From: an uncultured Clostridia bacterium
GTDB lineage: Bacteria > Bacillota > Clostridia > Oscillospirales > Acutalibacteraceae
DNA length: 6,393 nucleotides
Assembly (NCBI GenBank): GCA_947623765.1
Contig: CANQIG010000114.1
Span: 1 to 6,393, forward strand
Direction: 5' to 3'
Both the position numbers and the translations under genes were made by a program. Numbering within the stretch: the first letter of the stretch is position 1; every line of letters begins with the position of its first letter. The notes beneath the pieces were generated by a model. The model saw only the letters and a list, made by a program, of their open reading frames with translations. It was not told where the DNA came from and searched no databases. This document shows, in pieces, positions 1 through 6,178 of this stretch.

Positions 1-1361
1 ACGTCGCGGCGGCGCTGTTCGGCGCGGGCATCGGCACGATCGTCTATCTGCTCTGCACGAAGCGCAGGAGCCCGGTGTTCCTCGGCTCCTCCTTCACGTT
101 CCTCGGCGCGTACGCGGCCTCCATCGGCCAGAACTACGGCTACTGGGGCATGATCATCGGCGTGCTCTTCGCGGGCCTCGTCTATGTCGTGATCGCGCTC
201 ATCATCAAGGTCGTCGGCTCCGGCTGGGTCAATAAGCTGATGCCGGCCGTCATCATCGGGCCGATCGTCGCGCTGATCGGGCTCTCCCTCTCCGGCACGG
301 CGACGAGCTGGGTCATGGGCAACGGCGCGGCGGACGTCGTCTACGGCGAGAGCTACAGCTGGGTCTCCATTCTGGTGGGCCTCTTCACCTTCTTCATGAT
401 CGTCGTCGCGTCCGTCAAGGGCTCGAAGACCGTGAAGCTGATCCCGTTCATCGTGGGCATCGCGGCGGGCTACGCGCTCGCGCTGGTGCTGACCGTGATC
501 GGCACGGCGGCGAACATCGAGGCGCTGAAGGTCCTCTCCTTCCAGCCGTTCATCGACACGTTCTCGCATTTCTCCATCCAGAGCATCGTCGATTATCCGA
601 AGTTCTTCTTCCTCAAGGCCATCCAGACGAACGGCCAGTATGTGCTCGACGCGGCGGCCATCGGCAATATCGCGATGATCTACGTGCCGATCGGCATCGT
701 GGAGCTCGCGCAGCACATCGCGGACCACAAGAACCTCAGCTCGATCATTGAGCGCGACCTCATCACCGACCCGGGCCTCGACAAGACGCTCGTCGGCGAC
801 GGCCTCGGTTCCATCGTCGGCGCGGTGTTCGGCGGCTGCGCGAACACCACCTACGGCGAGTCCATCGGCTGCATCGCGATCACCGGCAACGCGTCGATCG
901 TCTCCATCCTCTACGCGGCGCTCGGCTGCGTGGTCCTCAGCTTCTTCACGCCGTTCGTCGTGCTCATCAACTCCATCCCGAAGTGCGTCATGGGCGGCGC
1001 GTGCATCGCGCTCTACGGCTTCATCGCGGTCTCCGGCCTGCAGATGCTCCGCCGGGTGGACCTCGGCGACAGCCGGAACCTGTTCGTCGTCTCCGCGATC
1101 TTCGTCTGCGGCATCGGCGGGCTGTACTTCGGCTTCGGCACGAACGGGATCACGGGCGGCGCGCTGCTGAACATCACGTCCCTTGCGGCGGCGCTGATCG
1201 TCGGCATCGTGACGAACCTGATCGTGAACAACGGGCACCTCTCCTCCGGCGAGGAGAACAGCTCCCTCGGCGCGCACGTCGAAAGCATGGGCGGCGTCGG
1301 GGACCCGACCGTCCCGCAAAAGCCGAGACCGCAGGGCGCGAAGAAAAAGAAGAAGAAGTAA
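1..1361 (+). CDS. uraA: NCS2 family uracil/xanthine permease, 5' truncated by the window
   Basis: Integral membrane symporter of the nucleobase:cation symporter 2 (SLC23) family, which imports uracil or a related base across the cytoplasmic membrane for salvage. The frame is open from the window edge; the first whole codon is at base 3, giving 452 residues. By recall of E. coli UraA, about 40-45 N-terminal residues are missing. Seen: the early motif LGSSFTFLGAYAA (visible residues 27-39), many hydrophobic segments, DPGLDKTLVGDG, the family signature NTTYGESIG (281-289, Glu286) and a late MGGACIALYGFIA. The segment corresponding to the UraA substrate-binding Glu reads AQHIADH, with Gln at visible residue 237 where I expect Glu. 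There is an extra segment of roughly 25 residues before it (around YPKFFFLKAIQ), which I recall from clostridial relatives. The C-terminus is a polar tail ending in six lysines, likely cytoplasmic. The family is secure; the exact substrate (uracil, xanthine or other) is not. A hairpin terminator follows the stop. Confidence 0.9.
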   Translation, partial: VAAALFGAGIGTIVYLLCTKRRSPVFLGSSFTFLGAYAASIGQNYGYWGMIIGVLFAGLVYVVIALIIKVVGSGWVNKLMPAVIIGPIVALIGLSLSGTATSWVMGNGAADVVYGESYSWVSILVGLFTFFMIVVASVKGSKTVKLIPFIVGIAAGYALALVLTVIGTAANIEALKVLSFQPFIDTFSHFSIQSIVDYPKFFFLKAIQTNGQYVLDAAAIGNIAMIYVPIGIVELAQHIADHKNLSSIIERDLITDPGLDKTLVGDGLGSIVGAVFGGCANTTYGESIGCIAITGNASIVSILYAALGCVVLSFFTPFVVLINSIPKCVMGGACIALYGFIAVSGLQMLRRVDLGDSRNLFVVSAIFVCGIGGLYFGFGTNGITGGALLNITSLAAALIVGIVTNLIVNNGHLSSGEENSSLGAHVESMGGVGDPTVPQKPRPQGAKKKKKK

Positions 1362-1380
1362 ACCGAACGCGGGTCTCACC

Positions 1381-1419
1381 GGCGCGGCGGCCCAGAGCCG
1401 CCGCGCCCTTTGGCTTTTT
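1381..1419 (+). terminator. Probable intrinsic terminator after the permease gene
   Basis: A perfect 10-bp inverted repeat, GGCGCGGCGG (1381-1390) and CCGCCGCGCC (1398-1407), encloses a 7-base loop CCCAGAG. It is followed by CTTTGGCTTTTT, a T-rich but interrupted tract. It starts 19 bases after the permease stop, so it most likely ends that transcript. The T tract runs directly into the ribosome binding site of the next gene, so incomplete termination here would feed transcription into that gene. Confidence 0.75.
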
Positions 1420-1425
1420 GGGAGG
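1420..1425 (+). promoter_or_regulatory. Ribosome binding site that fixes the ATPase start
   Basis: GGGAGG lies 5 bases before ATG at 1431. The frame is open further upstream to a TTG at 1410, but that codon sits inside the T tract of the terminator and lacks a Shine-Dalgarno sequence, so 1431 is preferred. Confidence 0.7.
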
Positions 1426-1430
1426 CTGCG

Positions 1431-2213
1431 ATGGAGCGAAAATATATCCGGCGCATGGTCCTGAACGGCGAGCTCCCGGCGGATTCGTACCTACGGGACG
1501 TTCCGGCGGTGCGGTGTCTCGGGGAAGCGGGCGGGCTGGAATTCGACCGCGACGTGACGTTCCTCGTCGGCGAGAACGGGACGGGGAAGTCGACGCTGCT
1601 CGAGGCGGCCGCCGTCGCGATGGGCTTCAACGCGGAGGGCGGCGGGCGGAACTTCCGCTTTTCGACGCGGGACACACATTCGCCGCTCGCGGACTATCTC
1701 ACCGTCGTGCGGCAGGCGTACCCGAAGGACGGGTTCTTCCTGCGCGCGGAGAGCTTTTACAACGCCTCGAGCTACATCGAGGACGTCGCGGCGAACGGCC
1801 TCGGCGGGGCGGCGGGCGCGGCGGAGTTCCTCCAAAAGAGCTACGGCGGCGCGTCGCCCCACGCGCAGAGCCACGGGGAGAGCTTCCTCGCGCTCGTGCA
1901 GAACCGGTTCTCCGGGAACGGGCTATATTTCCTCGACGAGCCCGAGGCCGCGCTCTCGCCGATGCGCCAGCTCGTGCTGCTCGGGGAGATGCGCCGGCTC
2001 GTGGAGAAGCGCTCGCAGTTCCTGATCGCGACGCATTCGCCGATCCTGATGGCGTATCCGGGCGCGCGGATCTATGAGATCACGCCGGAGGGGGTCCGCG
2101 CCGTCGCGTACCGCGAGACGGAACACTACGCCGTGACGAAGGCGTTTCTCGACGCCCCGGAGCGGATGCTGCGCACGCTCTTCGGCGAAGAAGAAAAAAG
2201 CGGCGAAATTTGA
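1431..2213 (+). CDS. Stand-alone ABC-type (COG3910-like) predicted ATPase
   Basis: A 260-residue soluble protein consisting of one ABC-class nucleotide-binding fold. Walker A GENGTGKST is at residues 47-55. A degenerate signature, SHGES, is at 147-151 where transporters have LSGGQ. Walker B with catalytic Glu, LYFLDEPE, is at 165-172, and the switch histidine lies in ATHSP (200-204). There is no membrane segment and no long coiled coil or hinge between Walker A and the signature, so it is neither a transporter subunit nor an SMC/RecF protein. No Toprim nuclease domain follows Walker B, unlike OLD-family proteins. Such solitary small ATPases are widespread in Bacillota and their role is not established. 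ATP hydrolysis is inferred from intact motifs; the cellular partner is unknown. The start at 1431 follows GGGAGG. No promoter of its own is visible, so it may be transcribed by readthrough from the permease. The next gene has its own promoter directly after this stop. Confidence 0.85.
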   Translation: MERKYIRRMVLNGELPADSYLRDVPAVRCLGEAGGLEFDRDVTFLVGENGTGKSTLLEAAAVAMGFNAEGGGRNFRFSTRDTHSPLADYLTVVRQAYPKDGFFLRAESFYNASSYIEDVAANGLGGAAGAAEFLQKSYGGASPHAQSHGESFLALVQNRFSGNGLYFLDEPEAALSPMRQLVLLGEMRRLVEKRSQFLIATHSPILMAYPGARIYEITPEGVRAVAYRETEHYAVTKAFLDAPERMLRTLFGEEEKSGEI

Positions 2214-2221
2214 AAAAACAC

Positions 2222-2250
2222 TTGCTTTTCGGCCCGGTTTGTGATAAACT
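2222..2250 (+). promoter_or_regulatory. Probable sigma-A promoter of rpmE (extended -10)
   Basis: TTGCTT (2222-2227) and TAAACT (2245-2250) are separated by exactly 17 bases. The -10 box is preceded by TGA, the extended -10 element (TG one base upstream). Each hexamer alone is a moderate match, but the spacing and the TG support a real promoter. It starts only 8 bases after the ATPase stop and points at rpmE, giving a leader of about 45 bases. Confidence 0.65.
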
Positions 2251-2257
2251 GTACCTG

Positions 2258-2273
2258 TTCGTCCTGAAACGAA
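2258..2273 (+). other. Small hairpin at the predicted 5' end of the rpmE mRNA
   Basis: TTCGT (2258-2262) pairs with ACGAA (2269-2273) around a 6-base loop. The predicted transcription start, about 7 bases after the -10 box, falls at about 2257, so the hairpin would sit at the very 5' end. A terminal stem-loop can stabilise an mRNA. With only 5 pairs the support is modest. Confidence 0.35.
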
Positions 2274-2300
2274 AGATGTTCGCGAAAGAGGTGACAGACC

Positions 2301-2501
<201 letters not shown>

Positions 2502-2516
2502 TTGCAAAGAACCAAC

Positions 2517-2548
2517 CGCGGGCGGTGCCGAGATCGGCATCGCCTGTG
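2517..2548 (+). terminator. Strong hairpin between rpmE and yigZ, possible terminator
   Basis: Bases 2517-2530 pair with 2535-2548 in an unbroken 14-pair stem (11 Watson-Crick, 3 G-T) closed by the loop AGAT. It begins 15 bases after the rpmE stop and ends 11 bases before the yigZ Shine-Dalgarno sequence. The following bases, CTGTTCTATCC, have scattered Ts (5 of 8 at 2550-2557) but no continuous run. It could be a weak intrinsic terminator, an attenuator, or a 3' stabiliser of the rpmE mRNA. I see no convincing promoter between it and yigZ. Confidence 0.55.
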
Positions 2549-2559
2549 CTGTTCTATCC

Positions 2560-2568
2560 GGAGGGGAG
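2560..2568 (+). promoter_or_regulatory. Ribosome binding site that fixes the yigZ start
   Basis: GGAGGGGAG precedes ATG at 2573, with GGAGG ending 8 bases before it. The frame is open back to a GTG at 2525, but that codon lies inside the hairpin stem and the extra residues are not expected for this family. Confidence 0.75.
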
Positions 2569-2572
2569 TATC

Positions 2573-3205
2573 ATGGGCGCATACCGAACGGTGGAAAGGG
2601 AGGCCGAGGACGCGTTCGTCGAGAAGCGCTCGCGGTTCATCGGCTATGCGAAGCCCGTCGAAACGGAGGAGGAGGCGCTCGCGTTCCTCGCGGAAAAGCG
2701 CCAGAAGCACTGGGACGCCTCCCACAACGTCTACGCGTATAGCATCCGGGGCGGCGCAGTGCGGTTCTCCGACGACGGCGAGCCGCAGGGGACCGCCGGG
2801 ATGCCCGTGCTCGACGTAATCCAAAAGAGCGGCGTGACGAACGTCGCGGTCGTCGTGACGCGGTACTTCGGGGGGATCCTGCTCGGCGGGGGCGGGCTCG
2901 TGCGCGCGTATTCGCACGGCGCGTCGATCGCGCTCGCGGCGGCGGGGATTGTCGAGATGCGCGAGTGCCTGCGTCTGAGGGCCGTGTGCGATTACGGGCG
3001 GTACGGGCGGCTGCAGTCGCTGATCCCGGAATGCGGCGGCGTCGTGGAGGACACGGCGTTCGCGGAGAACGTCGAGCTGCGGTTCCACATGGAGCCGGAG
3101 AAGCTCCCGGCGTTTGAGAAGCGCCTCGCGGACGCGACGAACGGCGCGGTCTCGGCGGAAACGCTCGGCAGCGCGTTTTTCGCGTTTCCGGTTGAAGAAG
3201 CGTAA
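2573..3205 (+). CDS. yigZ: YigZ/IMPACT family protein (UPF0029 plus DUF1949)
   Basis: Complete 210-residue cytoplasmic protein, the family's typical length of about 200-210. The N-terminal UPF0029/IMPACT domain spans about residues 5-128, with KRSRFIG (18-24), HNVYAY (51-56), FSDDGEPQGTAG (65-76) and TRYFGGILLGGGGLVRAY (96-113), all hallmarks of the family. The C-terminal part, about 135-205, fits DUF1949, a ferredoxin-like fold. The family is related to eukaryotic IMPACT, which acts on the Gcn2 translation-control pathway. The bacterial role is not established, though a nucleic-acid or ribosome-related function has been suggested. The start at 2573 follows GGAGGGGAG. Codon use matches the neighbours. 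It lies between rpmE and the dgt-dnaG-rpoD operon but is separated from each by a hairpin or a promoter, so it is probably not tightly co-regulated with either. Confidence 0.95.
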   Translation: MGAYRTVEREAEDAFVEKRSRFIGYAKPVETEEEALAFLAEKRQKHWDASHNVYAYSIRGGAVRFSDDGEPQGTAGMPVLDVIQKSGVTNVAVVVTRYFGGILLGGGGLVRAYSHGASIALAAAGIVEMRECLRLRAVCDYGRYGRLQSLIPECGGVVEDTAFAENVELRFHMEPEKLPAFEKRLADATNGAVSAETLGSAFFAFPVEEA

Positions 3206-3219
3206 GCGCAGGGCATTCC

Positions 3220-3240
3220 AAAAAATTTTTTTAAAAATTT
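3220..3240 (+). repeat. 21-bp pure A/T tract with an inverted repeat
   Basis: The run is A6 T7 A5 T3, and within it AAATTTTT (3223-3230) and AAAAATTT (3233-3240) form a perfect inverted repeat with a TT spacer. In this GC-rich context it stands out. It lies 35-55 bases upstream of the TATAAT box, where it could act as an UP element or a bent-DNA segment. It could also help end yigZ transcription, though no GC stem precedes it. Confidence 0.5.
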
Positions 3241-3274
3241 CAGGGGAAAGAAACAAATTTGACGATTTTTCCCG

Positions 3275-3280
3275 TATAAT
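3275..3280 (+). promoter_or_regulatory. -10 box of the probable dgt-dnaG-rpoD promoter
   Basis: A perfect TATAAT lies 45 bases before the dgt start codon, in an AT-rich intergenic region. No good -35 hexamer exists at the right distance: bases 3252-3257 read AACAAA at a 17-base spacing. The nearest TTGACG (3259-3264) is only 10 bases upstream, too close for sigma-A. The A/T tract upstream may compensate. This would be the operon promoter. Confidence 0.55.
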
Positions 3281-3325
3281 CGTAATGAAAGGGTTTTTTG
3301 ACCGTTCGGAAGGAAGGAATGCCGT

Positions 3326-4339
3326 ATGGAGGAGCGCACGATCCGCGAGGAGACGCAGCGCATCGAGCGGGAGACGCTTTCTCCCCTCGCGATGCTCTCC
3401 GAGAACACGCGCGGCCGGGAAAAGCTGATCCCGGAATGTCCGCTGCGCACGCCCTTCCAGCGCGATCGGGACCGCGTCATCCACTGCAAGTCCTTCCGTA
3501 GGCTGAAGCACAAGACGCAGGTGTTCCTCTCCCCCGAGGGCGACCACTACCGCACGCGGCTGACGCATACGCTCGAGGTGAGCCAGATCGCGCGGACCGT
3601 GGCGCGCGGGCTCAGGCTCAACGAGGACCTGACGGAGGCCATTGCGCTGGCACACGACCTCGGCCACACGCCGTTCGGGCACGCGGGCGAGCGGGCGCTC
3701 GACGCGATCATGACGCACGGCTTTCGGCATTACGAGCAGAGCGTGCGCGTCGTGGAGCGTCTGGAAAACGACGGCGAAGGCCTGAATTTGACGTATGAGG
3801 TGCGCGACGGCATCCGGTGCCACACAAAGGGGCCCGAGGCCGAGACGTTCGAGGGGCGGATCATCCGCTGGGCGGACAAGATCGCCTATATCAACCACGA
3901 CATCGACGACGCGATCCGGGCGGGCGTGCTCTCGGAAAGCGACCTGCCGCGCGCCGCGACGGAGATCCTCGGCGCGACGAAGAGCGCGCGGATCACCTCG
4001 ATGGTGACTTCGCTCATCGAGGAGACGCGGCGGACGGGGTTCGTCGGGTTTTCCCCGGAGATCCTCAGCGCGTTCGATCTGCTCCACACGTTCATGTTCG
4101 ACGCGGTCTACACCAACGACTACGCGAAGCGGGAGGAGAAAAAGGTCCCGCATTTGATCGAAAGTCTGTATGAGTATTTTGTACATCACCCGGAAAAGCT
4201 GCCGAGGAGCCTGCGCATCATCGCGACGGAGGACGGTAAGGAGCAGGCCGCCTGCGATTATATCGCCGGCATGACCGACCGCTTCGCCGTCGATCTCTAC
4301 ACGGAGCTTTTCATCCCGAAATCCTGGGGCACGACTTGA
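3326..4339 (+). CDS. dgt: Deoxyguanosinetriphosphate triphosphohydrolase (HD-domain dNTPase)
   Basis: Cytoplasmic dNTP triphosphohydrolase of 337 residues, predicted to cleave dGTP (or dNTPs more broadly) to the deoxynucleoside and inorganic triphosphate, so tuning dNTP pools. The HD metal site is complete: His81 (in TRLTHTLEVSQIAR), His110-Asp111 (in AHDLGHTPFGHAGE) and Asp184 (in RWADKIAYINHDIDDA). Other family blocks are FRRLKHKTQVF (58-68) near the N-terminus and CDYIAGMTDRFA (310-321) near the C-terminus. The length fits the shorter dGTPase-like class common in Bacillota rather than the roughly 500-residue E. coli enzyme, so substrate preference and activation by other dNTPs cannot be read off. 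The start is supported by overlapping GGAAGGAAGG repeats at 3308-3317, ending 8 bases before the ATG. It is the first gene of a dgt-dnaG-rpoD operon; its TGA is 19 bases before the dnaG start. Known order in many Clostridia; pool control next to primase is a sensible pairing. Confidence 0.95.
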   Translation: MEERTIREETQRIERETLSPLAMLSENTRGREKLIPECPLRTPFQRDRDRVIHCKSFRRLKHKTQVFLSPEGDHYRTRLTHTLEVSQIARTVARGLRLNEDLTEAIALAHDLGHTPFGHAGERALDAIMTHGFRHYEQSVRVVERLENDGEGLNLTYEVRDGIRCHTKGPEAETFEGRIIRWADKIAYINHDIDDAIRAGVLSESDLPRAATEILGATKSARITSMVTSLIEETRRTGFVGFSPEILSAFDLLHTFMFDAVYTNDYAKREEKKVPHLIESLYEYFVHHPEKLPRSLRIIATEDGKEQAACDYIAGMTDRFAVDLYTELFIPKSWGTT

Positions 4340-4344
4340 CGAAA

Positions 4345-4361
4345 GGAGGCGAGGCGCCTTG
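4345..4361 (+). promoter_or_regulatory. dnaG ribosome binding site and TTG start within a small hairpin
   Basis: GGAGG (4345-4349) lies 9 bases before the TTG start at 4359. Bases 4346-4351 (GAGGCG) can pair with 4355-4360 (CGCCTT) around the triloop AGG, six pairs including one G-T. This ties most of the Shine-Dalgarno sequence to the first two bases of the start codon. The dgt stop at 4337-4339 is close enough that a ribosome finishing dgt would cover and open it. Repression and coupling are inferred from the sequence. Confidence 0.5.
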
Positions 4362-6131
4362 CCCTTGCCGGATAGCTTTTTGCAGGAGCTGAAGGACCGC
4401 TCCGACATCACGGACATCGTTTCGGCGTATGTGGTCCTCAAGCGCCGCGGGCGGAACATGGTGGGCCTTTGCCCGTTCCACCACGAGAAGACGCCCTCCT
4501 TCAACGTCTACCCCGAGAACGGTTCGTATTACTGTTTCGGCTGCGGCGCGGGCGGCGACGTCATCACGTTCGTGCGGCAGATCGAGAATCTGGACTACAT
4601 GGAGGCGGTGCGGTTCCTCGCACAGCGCGCGGGGCTGCAGGTGCCGGAGCGCGGCGTGGACGATTCCATGGCGCGGCTTCGGCAGCGCGTGCTCGAGATC
4701 AACCGGACGGCAGCGCGGTTTTTCCACGCGGCGCTCTTCGAGGAGGAGGGCAGGCCGGGCCTCGAGTATTTCACGCGGCGCGGACTCGACCGGAAGACCA
4801 TCACGCATTTCGGGCTCGGCTGGGCGCCGGAGAGCCGTTTCGCGCTGGTGGACCATCTGAAAAGCAAGGGGTTCTCCGAGAGCGAGATGATCCAGGCGAA
4901 CGTCGCGGTGCAGACGCGAAGCGGCCGCGCGATGGACCGCTTCCACGCGCGCGTGATGTTCCCGATCATTGATTTAAGAGGCAGCGTGGTGGCGTTCGGC
5001 GGGCGCATCCTGACGGACGAAAAGCCGAAGTACATCAACACCTCGGACACGCCGGTCTATAAAAAGAGCCAGGGGCTTTTCGCAATGAATTTCGCGAAGA
5101 ACGCGCTCTTGAGCGGCAGGCTCATCCTCGCAGAGGGATACATGGACGTGATCTCACTGCACCGCGCGGGCTTCGAGAACGCGATCGCGTCGCTCGGCAC
5201 GTCTCTGACGGAGGAGCAGGCGCGGATCATGGCGCGCTACGCGAAGGAGGCCGTCATCTGCTACGACTCCGACGAGGCGGGGCAGAAAGCGGCGCAGCGG
5301 GCGATCCCGATCCTGCGCGGCGCCGGTCTGCTCGTGCGGGTCATGGCGGTGCCGGGCAACAAGGACCCGGACGAGTTCCTGCGGTCGTACGGCGACGAGG
5401 GCCCGGCGCGGTTCAAAAAGCTGCTTGACGCCTGCGGCAACGACGTCGAGTACCGGCTGGAAAAGCTGAAGCTCGGGCTGGACCTCGAGAGCGGCGACGG
5501 CCGGGTGCGGTACCTGACGGCGGCGACGGAGGTCCTCGCGGGACTGGAAAACGCGCTGGAGGCCGACGTGTACGCCGGGAAGCTCGCGGAGGAGCTCTCT
5601 GTGGAGAAAACGTCGATCCTTGAGCAGGTGCGCCGTATGCGGCAGCGTGCGGGGCGCGCCGCGGAAAAGCAGCGCCGCAGGGAGGAGAGCGACCGGCTCT
5701 CCGCGCGGCGGGACGAGGTGAACCCGGAAAAGCGGCGGCACGTAAAGGCCGCGAACGCCGAGGAGGCGCTGATCGGCTGCCTCTACCGCCACAACGAGCT
5801 CGCCGAATGGCTGCAAAGCGAAATGCCGCCCGAAAATTTTCTGACAGCGTTCGACCGGAGAGTATACGAAGCGCTCCTGGGAAAGCTGTTGCAGGGGGAC
5901 CCGACGCACGCCGTGACTTTGACGGACTTTTCGGCGGAGTTCACGCCGGAGGAGATGGGCCGGATCGCGCGGATCTTCCGCGCCGGGGAGGAGACCTCGG
6001 CGGAGGACGCGCGGCGGTTCATCGGGATCCTCAGGGAGGAGCGGGCCTTTTCGGACCCGGAAAACATAAAGCGGAGCGACCCCGAGGCGCTGATGGCGCA
6101 GCTGGATCTCCTGAGAAAGCAGAGAAAGTAA
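4359..6131 (+). CDS. dnaG: DNA primase
   Basis: Replication primase that makes RNA primers at the fork, working with the replicative helicase. 590 residues, normal for DnaG. The N-terminal CHC2 zinc-binding domain has Cys38, His41, Cys59 and Cys62 (CPFH and CFGC). The RNA polymerase domain follows, including FPIIDLRGSVVAFGGR (201-216). The Toprim core is complete: EGYMD (259-263), YDSD (302-305, Asp303 and Asp305) and NKDPDEF (334-340). Residues about 425-462 form a highly charged, Arg-rich linker. The remainder to 590 is the helical C-terminal domain expected to bind the helicase; it is divergent, as usual. The start is TTG at 4359, the best fit to AGGAGG; the next in-frame ATG (residue 34) would remove a conserved stretch just before the zinc site. 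A second TTG at 4365 is too far from the Shine-Dalgarno sequence. The TTG start and the hairpin over it suggest low expression. Middle gene of the dgt-dnaG-rpoD operon. Confidence 0.98.
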   Translation: MPLPDSFLQELKDRSDITDIVSAYVVLKRRGRNMVGLCPFHHEKTPSFNVYPENGSYYCFGCGAGGDVITFVRQIENLDYMEAVRFLAQRAGLQVPERGVDDSMARLRQRVLEINRTAARFFHAALFEEEGRPGLEYFTRRGLDRKTITHFGLGWAPESRFALVDHLKSKGFSESEMIQANVAVQTRSGRAMDRFHARVMFPIIDLRGSVVAFGGRILTDEKPKYINTSDTPVYKKSQGLFAMNFAKNALLSGRLILAEGYMDVISLHRAGFENAIASLGTSLTEEQARIMARYAKEAVICYDSDEAGQKAAQRAIPILRGAGLLVRVMAVPGNKDPDEFLRSYGDEGPARFKKLLDACGNDVEYRLEKLKLGLDLESGDGRVRYLTAATEVLAGLENALEADVYAGKLAEELSVEKTSILEQVRRMRQRAGRAAEKQRRREESDRLSARRDEVNPEKRRHVKAANAEEALIGCLYRHNELAEWLQSEMPPENFLTAFDRRVYEALLGKLLQGDPTHAVTLTDFSAEFTPEEMGRIARIFRAGEETSAEDARRFIGILREERAFSDPENIKRSDPEALMAQLDLLRKQRK

Positions 6132-6160
6132 CGGAAACGCGGGAATAAGGGAACAGAAAA

Positions 6161-6166
6161 GAAAGG
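6161..6166 (+). promoter_or_regulatory. Weak, distant ribosome binding site of rpoD
   Basis: GAAAGG is the best Shine-Dalgarno match before the ATG at 6179, but it ends 12 bases upstream, longer than the 5-9 bases of the other genes here. The 47-base gap after dnaG is purine-rich, with no hairpin and no clear promoter. Confidence 0.45.
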
Positions 6167-6178
6167 TTTGGTAACAGC

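Noticed and set aside
1410..1430. Extended ATPase N-terminus from TTG at 1410
   Set aside because: The codon lies in the terminator T tract and has no Shine-Dalgarno sequence, while ATG at 1431 has GGGAGG at good distance.
983..2077. A long + strand frame overlapping the permease end and the ATPase
   Set aside because: Extremely Arg/Ala/Gly-rich translation with no motif, crossing a terminator, and out of frame with two proteins that have clear family signatures.
1431..2213. The ATPase as part of an anti-phage defence system (OLD, Gabija or Septu type)
   Set aside because: There is no Toprim or HNH nuclease domain, no helicase or nuclease neighbour, and the flanking genes are housekeeping.
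2525..2572. Extended YigZ N-terminus from GTG at 2525
   Set aside because: The codon is inside the hairpin stem, and the extra residues do not resemble the family. ATG at 2573 has a strong ribosome binding site.
3259..3280. TTGACG plus TATAAT as a standard sigma-A promoter
   Set aside because: The boxes are only 10 bases apart, whereas sigma-A needs about 16-18. I kept the TATAAT and not the TTGACG as the -35.
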